A DNA stretch of 6,022 nt from an uncultured Alphaproteobacteria bacterium. GTDB lineage: Bacteria > Pseudomonadota > Alphaproteobacteria > CALKHQ01. The translations under genes and the position numbers were made by a program. Of the stretch, positions 1-6,022 are shown piece after piece. The notes under the pieces are model-generated. The model was given only the letters and a program-made list of their open reading frames with translations, made no database searches and was not told where the DNA came from. Positions within the stretch are counted from its first letter, which is position 1, and every line of letters starts with the position of its first letter. The stretch spans positions 1 through 6,022 of the forward strand of contig CALKHQ010000135.1 in NCBI GenBank assembly GCA_937988735.1, in the 5' to 3' direction.

Positions 1-2390
1 CCCGCCGCGACAGCCAGCTGTTCGATGCCGTCGTCGCCGCGATCGGCGAGGAGCATGCGGCCCGGCACCGGGTGGTGGTGAGCGGGTTGACCACCGGCGC
101 CCGCGACCGGCTGAGCAACCTGCTGGCCGAGCATCACCTGGAGGCACAGACGCGGGTGGACAGCTGGGCCCAGGCGCTCGCGCTGCCGCCGCGTGTGGTC
201 GGCCTGGTTGTGGCGCCGCTCGAGAGCGGCTTCCGCGCCGACGGCGTCACCGTTATCACCGAGCAGGACATCCTGGGCGAGCGGATGTCCCGGCCGGCCC
301 GCCGTCAGCGCCGGGCCGAGAACGTCATCACCGAGGCGACCGCACTCGCCATCGGCGACCTGGTGGTGCATCGCGACCACGGCATCGGCCGCTATGACGG
401 CCTGGTCGCGGTCGAGGTGGCGGGTGCGCCGCACGACTGCCTCCGCGTGCTCTATGCCGGCGACGACAAGCTGTTCGTGCCGGTGGAGAACATCGAGGTC
501 CTGTCCCGCTATGGCGCAGGCGATGCGGAGACGCAGCTCGACAAGCTGGGCGGCGCCGGCTGGCAGTCGCGCAAGGCGCGGGTCAAGCAGCGCATCAAGG
601 AGATTGCCGAGCACCTGATCCGCGTCGCGGCGGAGCGCGAGGTGCGCACGGCCGAGAAGCTGGCGACCCCCGCCGGCATCTACGACGAGTTCGCCGCCCG
701 CTTCCCCTACCCGGAGACCGAGGACCAGCTGCGGGCGATCGAGCAGACGCTGGCCGACATGGCGTCGGGCAAGCCGATGGACCGGCTGATCTGCGGCGAC
801 GTCGGTTTCGGCAAGACCGAGGTGGCGCTCAGGGCCGCCTTCGTCGCCGCCATGGCCGGCGGCCAGGTGGCGGTGGTGGTGCCGACGACGCTGCTGTGCC
901 GCCAGCACTACGAGCTGTTCCGCCAGCGCTTTGCCGACCTGCCGCTGCGGGTGGCCCAGCTCTCGCGCCTGGTGAGCAGCCGCGAGGCCTCCCAGATCCG
1001 CAAGGGGCTCGCCGACGGCACCGTGGACATCGTGGTCGGCACCCATGCGCTGCTGTCCAAGTCCACCACCTTCAAGCGGCTGAGCCTGCTGATCGTGGAC
1101 GAGGAGCAGCATTTCGGCGTGGCGCAGAAGGAGCGGCTGAAGCAGCTCAAGTCGGACGTCCATGTGCTGACGCTGACGGCGACCCCGATCCCGCGCACGC
1201 TGCAGATGGCGCTGTCCGGCGTCCGCACCATGTCCATGATCGCAACGCCGCCCGTGGACCGGCTGGCGGTCCGCACCTTCGTCCAGCCCTACGACCCCGT
1301 GGTGATCCGCGAGGCGATCCTGCGCGAGCACTATCGCGGCGGGCAGGTGTTCTACGTCTGCCCCCGTGTGAAGGACCTGAACACCGTCTACGACCGGCTG
1401 ATCAAGCTGGTGCCGGAAATCCGGATCGGGGTCGCCCACGGCCAGATGGCGGCCGCGGACCTCGAGGCGGTGATGACGGACTTCTACGAACGGAAGTTCG
1501 ACCTGCTCCTCTCCACCCAGATCGTCGAGTCCGGCCTCGACCTGCCGAACGCCAACACGATCATCATCCACCGGGCCGACATGTTCGGCCTCGCCCAGCT
1601 CTACCAGCTCCGCGGCCGGGTGGGACGGGGCAAGATCCGGGCTTACGCCTATCTGACAACAACGCCCGGCAAAGCATTGACCGCGGCCGCAGAACAGCGG
1701 TTAAGGGTCATGCAGCAGCTCGATTCCCTCGGGGCCGGATTCACCCTTGCCAGCTACGACCTCGACATCCGCGGCGCCGGCAACCTCCTCGGCGAGGAAC
1801 AGTCGGGCCAGATCCGTGAAGTCGGCGTCGAACTCTACCAGCAGATGCTGGAGGAGGCGGTGGCCGAGGCCCGCGGACGGGTCGGCGCCGAGATGCCGGA
1901 CACGGACTGGACGCCGCAGATCACCATCGGCGTGCCGGTGCTGATCCCGGAGGACTACGTCCCCGACCTGGGCCTGCGGCTGTCGCTCTACCGCCGCGCG
2001 GCCGACCTCAAGGACAAGAGCGAGATCGAGGCCTTCGCGGCCGAGCTTATCGACCGCTTCGGCCCGCTGCCCGAGGGCGTCGAGAACCTGCTGCAGATCG
2101 TCGAGATCAAGAACCTATGCCGCGCGGTGGGCGTGGAAAAGCTGGACGCGGGCCCGAAGGGGGCGGTCATCGGCTTCCGCGACAACCGGTTCGCCAACCC
2201 GCAGGGGCTGGTCCAGTTCATCGCGGGGCAGGCGGGCCGGGTTTCGGTGCGCCCCGACCAGAAGCTGGTCTATCGCCGCGACTGGACGAAGCTGGAGGAG
2301 CGGGTGAAGGGCGCGCGGTTCCTGCTGCGGCGCCTGCTCGAGGTCGCCAACGCCGCCCAGCCGGAGCAGCGGAAGAAGGCGGCCTCCTGA
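1..2390 (+). CDS. mfd: Mfd, transcription-repair coupling factor (5' partial)
   Basis: DNA translocase that binds RNA polymerase stalled at template-strand lesions, pushes it off using ATP, and recruits UvrA for nucleotide excision repair. The frame is open from base 3 with no start required, so the gene begins outside the window. About 795 codons are present; bacterial Mfd is usually about 1,150 residues, so the missing part should be the N-terminal UvrB-like, UvrA-binding region. Seen here, by nucleotide: an RNA polymerase-interacting CarD-like domain at about 345-570 (GDLVVHRDHGIGRY); Walker A GDVGFGKTE at 795-821; Walker B/DEEQ box at 1098-1109; motif III TATPIPRT just after 1176; motif V STQIVESGLDLPNAN from 1512; motif VI QLRGRVGRG near 1605-1631; the TRG translocation segment after it (NLLGEEQSGQ, about 1782-1811); and the C-terminal D7 autoinhibitory domain (IPEDYVPDLGLRLSLYRR, about 1944-1997). 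All helicase motifs are intact. It ends in TGA, tail to tail with the next gene. Confidence 0.98.
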   Translation, partial: RRDSQLFDAVVAAIGEEHAARHRVVVSGLTTGARDRLSNLLAEHHLEAQTRVDSWAQALALPPRVVGLVVAPLESGFRADGVTVITEQDILGERMSRPARRQRRAENVITEATALAIGDLVVHRDHGIGRYDGLVAVEVAGAPHDCLRVLYAGDDKLFVPVENIEVLSRYGAGDAETQLDKLGGAGWQSRKARVKQRIKEIAEHLIRVAAEREVRTAEKLATPAGIYDEFAARFPYPETEDQLRAIEQTLADMASGKPMDRLICGDVGFGKTEVALRAAFVAAMAGGQVAVVVPTTLLCRQHYELFRQRFADLPLRVAQLSRLVSSREASQIRKGLADGTVDIVVGTHALLSKSTTFKRLSLLIVDEEQHFGVAQKERLKQLKSDVHVLTLTATPIPRTLQMALSGVRTMSMIATPPVDRLAVRTFVQPYDPVVIREAILREHYRGGQVFYVCPRVKDLNTVYDRLIKLVPEIRIGVAHGQMAAADLEAVMTDFYERKFDLLLSTQIVESGLDLPNANTIIIHRADMFGLAQLYQLRGRVGRGKIRAYAYLTTTPGKALTAAAEQRLRVMQQLDSLGAGFTLASYDLDIRGAGNLLGEEQSGQIREVGVELYQQMLEEAVAEARGRVGAEMPDTDWTPQITIGVPVLIPEDYVPDLGLRLSLYRRAADLKDKSEIEAFAAELIDRFGPLPEGVENLLQIVEIKNLCRAVGVEKLDAGPKGAVIGFRDNRFANPQGLVQFIAGQAGRVSVRPDQKLVYRRDWTKLEERVKGARFLLRRLLEVANAAQPEQRKKAAS

Positions 2391-2391
2391 A

Positions 2392-2406
2392 TCGCCGCCA
2401 CGGCGA
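2392..2406. other. Small perfect hairpin in the mfd / FrnE-like convergent gap
   Basis: Immediately after the mfd stop codon, TCGCCG (2392-2397) and CGGCGA (2401-2406) are perfect inverted repeats around a three-base CCA loop. The position between two convergent genes suits a transcription end point, but neither side is followed by a T-run, so it is not a canonical intrinsic terminator. It could be a weak or Rho-assisted end, or chance in GC-rich DNA. The rest of the 55-base gap shows nothing recognisable. Confidence 0.3.
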
Positions 2407-2445
2407 CTCGCTTCGCCTTCGCGTTGGCGGAGACCGGGGCCGGGT

Positions 2446-3102
2446 CTACTCCACCGCGACCGGCTCCGCCTGCGCCTGCTCCATGGCCCGGGCCAGCACT
2501 TCCGGCGGGTGGGCGCCGCTGACGGCGAATCGGCGCTGGAAGATGAAGCAGGGGACGCCGCTGATGCCGGACTGCCGGGCAATGCCGTCCTCGGCCAGCA
2601 CCTCGACCTCGTAGACATCGGTGGTCCGGAAGCGTTCGACCGCCTCGTCCGACAGGCCGGCCTCGCGCGCGACCGCGGACAGCACCTCGCGGTCGCTGAG
2701 GTCGCGGCCCTGCAGAAAGTAGCCCTGGAACAGCGCCTCCACCATCGCGTCCTGGCGGTCCTCGTCGGCCGCGAGCGCGATCAGCCGGTGCGCGTCCAGC
2801 GTGTTCGGCGTACGCGTGATGCGGTCGAAGGCGAACGCGATGCCGGCCTGCCGACCCGCGGCCGTGACCCGGTCGTAGATCCCGCCGCCGTTGGGGTCGC
2901 CGAACTTGGCCATCAGGTAGTCCGCGCGGGACATGCCCTCGCGCGGCATGTCGGGGTTGAGCTGGAAGGCGTGCCAGCGCACCGTGACGCTGAGGTCCGG
3001 CCGGCTGGCCAGCGCGGCTTCGAGGTGGCGCTTGCCGATGAAGCACCACGGACAGATCACATCGGAGACGATGTCGATACGGACCGGCGCGGCGCTGGGC
3101 AT
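2446..3102 (-). CDS. DsbA-family thiol oxidoreductase, FrnE-like (2-hydroxychromene-2-carboxylate isomerase/DsbA fold)
   Basis: A 218-residue thioredoxin-fold protein of the DsbA/FrnE group (COG2761-type), which performs dithiol-disulfide exchange; the physiological substrate is generally unknown. The first strand (VRIDIVSDV, residues 7-15) leads straight into the CPWC active site at residues 17-20, followed by FIGKRHLEAAL, the usual FrnE-like signature. A mainly helical insertion fills roughly residues 55-170. The cis-proline loop is SGVPCFIF, with Pro184 and an extra Cys185 beside it, and a C-terminal helix follows. There is no signal peptide before the active site, so it should be cytoplasmic, unlike classical DsbA. 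Length is normal for the family. The ATG start is supported by an AGAGGGAGG ribosome binding site five bases upstream. It converges on mfd (55-base gap) and diverges from mmsA, so it is probably transcribed alone. The family call is secure, the exact role is not. Confidence 0.93.
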   Translation of the reverse strand: MPSAAPVRIDIVSDVICPWCFIGKRHLEAALASRPDLSVTVRWHAFQLNPDMPREGMSRADYLMAKFGDPNGGGIYDRVTAAGRQAGIAFAFDRITRTPNTLDAHRLIALAADEDRQDAMVEALFQGYFLQGRDLSDREVLSAVAREAGLSDEAVERFRTTDVYEVEVLAEDGIARQSGISGVPCFIFQRRFAVSGAHPPEVLARAMEQAQAEPVAVE

Positions 3103-3107
3103 GCGGG

Positions 3108-3116
3108 CCTCCCTCT
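3108..3116 (-). promoter_or_regulatory. Ribosome binding site of the FrnE-like gene
   Basis: Read on the - strand the sequence is AGAGGGAGG, ending five bases before the ATG whose complement is at 3100-3102. This strong Shine-Dalgarno match fixes the start codon. Confidence 0.75.
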
Positions 3117-3155
3117 GGGCGATGGCCCCGGTCGCCTCCGGTGGCGAGCCGTCAA

Positions 3156-3184
3156 TTGCCGATCGCTGATGCAGACACTATAAC
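3156..3184 (+). promoter_or_regulatory. Predicted sigma70-type promoter for mmsA and downstream genes
   Basis: A -35 element TTGCCG (3156-3161; four of six consensus bases) and a -10 element TATAAC (3179-3184; five of six) are separated by exactly 17 bases. Transcription would begin near 3190-3192, giving an mmsA leader of about 78 bases. It sits in the least GC-rich part of the intergenic region. Prediction from sequence only. Confidence 0.6.
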
Positions 3185-3252
3185 CCGCAGCCTGACATTC
3201 AATCCTCCGTGCCGCCCGCGCCTCCGGACCGGCGCCGGCGGCAGTCCTTTCC

Positions 3253-3260
3253 AGAGGGAG
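3253..3260 (+). promoter_or_regulatory. Ribosome binding site deciding the mmsA start
   Basis: AGAGGGAG lies eight bases before the ATG at 3269. This selects 3269 over an in-frame start at 3209, which would add 20 residues rich in Pro and Arg that are not typical of the family. Confidence 0.75.
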
Positions 3261-3268
3261 ATCGGCCC

Positions 3269-4762
<1,494 letters not shown>

Positions 4763-4774
4763 CGGCATCCGGCC

Positions 4775-5833
4775 GTGGCGCGGAGGGCAACAGCAGTCCT
4801 TGTGGCCGCCGCGCTGCTGGGGGGCGTCGCCCCCATGGCCGCGGCACAGGAGCCGCACGAGTTCACGGTCGAGCCGTGGAGCGGCTCGGCCGTGTACTCC
4901 CAGGTCGATGGCAGCTTCAGCCACTGCCTGATGGCGGCGCAGTTCGACCGGCAGATGTCGCTGGTCGTCGCCATCGACCGCGCCGGCGGCGTCTCGCTCG
5001 GCATCCGCAACCCGCGCTGGTCGCTGACCCTGCTCGAGACGCAGCCGATGTCCTTCACCTTCGGCGACGGCCAGCGGATCGACGCGACGGCGACCGCGGT
5101 CGATGCGACCCTGCTGCTGGTGCGGTTCGAGGACGGCGACGGGATCCTCGCCGACTTCGCCGCGGCGCCGACGATCTCGGTGTCGCAGGAAATCCAGAGC
5201 TACCAGTTCGTGATGGTGAACGCGGCGGCCGCAGTGCGGGCGCTGAAGGACTGCGACGTCGCCGCGCGGATCGGAGTCGAGGTCGCGGCAGACGCCGAGA
5301 CGGCGGTACCGGAGGAGGACGCGCTGCCGGAGGACGAGGAGCGGACGATCCTCGTCGACCCGGTCGCCCTCGACCAGACGGTCGCCCGCAACTTCCTCCA
5401 GGCCGCCGGCCTCACCGAGTTCACGCTGATGACGCCGGGCGAGCTGAACGACTTCCTCGGCGACGCCCGGGCCGCGTGGACCGACGGGCTGGTCTACGGG
5501 GCCCTCTATACGGTCGCGCCGCGGCAGAGACGGCTGCAGGCCGCGGCGGACAGGCTCATCGCCGTCCTCACCGCGGGCTGCGAGGGCGTGTTTACCTCCA
5601 GCCCGATCGTCGTCGCCGACGATGACGGCTCGATCATCCGCCGCTCCGCGGTCTGCGACGAGAATCCGCTGGCGATGCTGTTCCGGGCCACCGTGATCAA
5701 CGGAGAATCCGGCACCCTCATCATCCTTCACGCGGCGCTGCGGCAGGACGCCGACCGCCTCGCTGCGGCCGACGACAAGCTGATCGCCGCCATCCGCCGC
5801 GACGTGCGCGCGGTCGAGGCGGCGGGGCAATGA
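4775..5833 (+). CDS. Hypothetical exported protein with signal peptide, four cysteines and an acidic linker
   Basis: I do not recognise this 352-residue protein as a named family. The first 24 residues form a clear Sec signal peptide: MARR, a hydrophobic stretch (AVLVAAALLGGVAP), then MAAA with likely cleavage before Gln25; there is no lipobox cysteine. The mature part appears to have two regions. Residues about 28-165 look rich in beta strands and end in AAAAVRALKDC, with Cys51 and Cys160 bracketing the region like a disulfide; this layout recalls small uncharacterised or IalB-like periplasmic proteins of alphaproteobacteria, from memory only. An acidic stretch (173-190, rich in Glu, Asp and Pro) leads to a C-terminal region (about 193-350) with Cys269 and Cys294. 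There are no internal membrane segments. The GTG start is the first possible after the in-frame mmsA stop and supplies the basic n-region, but lacks a good ribosome binding site. Translation may be coupled to mmsA, 12 bases upstream. Confidence 0.85.
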   Translation: MARRATAVLVAAALLGGVAPMAAAQEPHEFTVEPWSGSAVYSQVDGSFSHCLMAAQFDRQMSLVVAIDRAGGVSLGIRNPRWSLTLLETQPMSFTFGDGQRIDATATAVDATLLLVRFEDGDGILADFAAAPTISVSQEIQSYQFVMVNAAAAVRALKDCDVAARIGVEVAADAETAVPEEDALPEDEERTILVDPVALDQTVARNFLQAAGLTEFTLMTPGELNDFLGDARAAWTDGLVYGALYTVAPRQRRLQAAADRLIAVLTAGCEGVFTSSPIVVADDDGSIIRRSAVCDENPLAMLFRATVINGESGTLIILHAALRQDADRLAAADDKLIAAIRRDVRAVEAAGQ

Positions 5834-6022
5834 CCCGGCAGGCCGACGCGCTGCTGTCCGTCGCGGAGATGTACGCCGCAGATGCGGCGGCGATGGCGCG
5901 TGGCGTGCCGGGCGTGGTGCTGATGGAGAATGCCGGCCGCGCCGTTGCCGACGCGGTCTCGCTGCGCTGGGGTGTGCGCCCGGTCGCCGTGCTCTGCGGC
6001 CCCGGCAACAACGGCGGCGACG
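5830..6022 (+). CDS. nnr: NAD(P)H-hydrate epimerase, YjeF N-terminal domain (3' partial)
   Basis: Only the first 64 codons are in the window. The visible part has the start of the YjeF_N fold: LLSVAEMYAADAAAM at 8-22, then GVVLMENAGRAVAD at 28-41, then VLCGPGNNGGD at 54-64, the glycine-rich loop characteristic of the family. These proteins epimerise S- and R-NAD(P)H hydrates, which form when NAD(P)H is damaged, so that a dehydratase can restore the cofactor. In many bacteria the same polypeptide carries an ADP- or ATP-dependent dehydratase domain (Nnr); whether that is so here cannot be seen, and the epimerase catalytic Asp lies beyond the edge. The ATG overlaps the previous stop as ATGA, a classic translational coupling arrangement, and purine-rich GAGGCGGCGGGG precedes it. 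Confidence 0.9.
   Translation, partial: MTRQADALLSVAEMYAADAAAMARGVPGVVLMENAGRAVADAVSLRWGVRPVAVLCGPGNNGGD

Larger units (their letters stand above)
3103..3268. other. Divergent intergenic region between the FrnE-like gene and mmsA
   Basis: This 166-base region separates two genes that point away from each other, and its central part (about 3150-3205) is visibly less GC-rich than the coding DNA. It contains the ribosome binding sites of both genes, a sigma70-like promoter reading right, and a TTGACG element reading left that overlaps it at a CAATTG sequence (3154-3159). A CCGGCGCCGG palindrome lies at 3229-3238 in the expected mmsA leader. I see no clear operator repeat, riboswitch or small gene. 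Confidence 0.6.

Noticed and set aside
896..1819. Alternative + strand frame of 307 codons inside mfd
   Set aside because: It overlaps the intact helicase motifs of mfd in another frame, and its product is low-complexity Arg/Pro/Ala/Gly.
2270..3049. Second - strand open frame overlapping the FrnE-like gene
   Set aside because: It is a frame-shifted shadow rich in Arg, Pro, Gly and Ala; the overlapping frame at 2446-3102 has the CPWC motif, the cis-proline loop and a ribosome binding site.
2509..3183. + strand open frame opposite the FrnE-like gene
   Set aside because: Antisense to a clearly real gene; no domain, no ribosome binding site, biased composition.
3229..3238. CCGGCGCCGG palindrome in the mmsA leader
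   Set aside because: Too short and GC-only to stand out from background in this DNA; it cannot fold as a hairpin without a loop, and no second copy suggests an operator.
3209..3268. Upstream in-frame ATG that would lengthen MmsA by 20 residues
   Set aside because: The extension is Pro/Arg-rich and unlike MmsA N-termini, while AGAGGGAG is correctly spaced before the ATG at 3269.
5721..6011. - strand open frame at the right edge
   Set aside because: Antisense to the end of the exported-protein gene and the start of the epimerase, whose family motifs are clear on the + strand.

Overview
The window is a gene-dense, very GC-rich stretch with GC-ending codons throughout. It looks like an ordinary chromosomal segment of an alphaproteobacterium, plausibly Rhodospirillales-like; that placement is an inference from base composition and from the style of the Mfd, MmsA and FrnE-like proteins, not from a database search. 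I see no mobile element, CRISPR array, tRNA or rRNA gene, or prophage signal.

Layout from left to right: (1) the C-terminal two thirds of mfd, the transcription-repair coupling factor, on the + strand, cut by the left edge and ending at 2390. (2) A convergent gene on the - strand, 2446-3102, for a cytoplasmic DsbA-family (FrnE-like) thiol oxidoreductase with a CPWC active site. (3) A 166-base divergent intergenic region, 3103-3268, holding a good sigma70-type promoter for the rightward genes and clear ribosome binding sites for both flanking genes. (4) mmsA, CoA-acylating methylmalonate-semialdehyde dehydrogenase, + strand, 3269-4762. (5) An unrecognised exported protein with a signal peptide and four cysteines, 4775-5833, only 12 bases after mmsA. 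(6) The first 64 codons of an NAD(P)H-hydrate epimerase (YjeF N-terminal family), starting at 5830 with an ATGA overlap and running off the right edge.

Genes 4-6 are tightly packed on one strand and probably form one transcript from the promoter near 3156-3184. MmsA works in valine, beta-alanine and possibly inositol catabolism using NAD+ and CoA. The epimerase repairs damaged NAD(P)H. The exported protein between them has no evident link to either. mfd and the FrnE-like gene are separate transcription units meeting tail to tail.

I found no convincing new system. The best candidate for a second look is the uncharacterised two-part exported protein at 4775-5833. Minor points are the overlapping promoter elements in the divergent region and a small patch of atypical codons, including the only TTA codon seen, in mfd.
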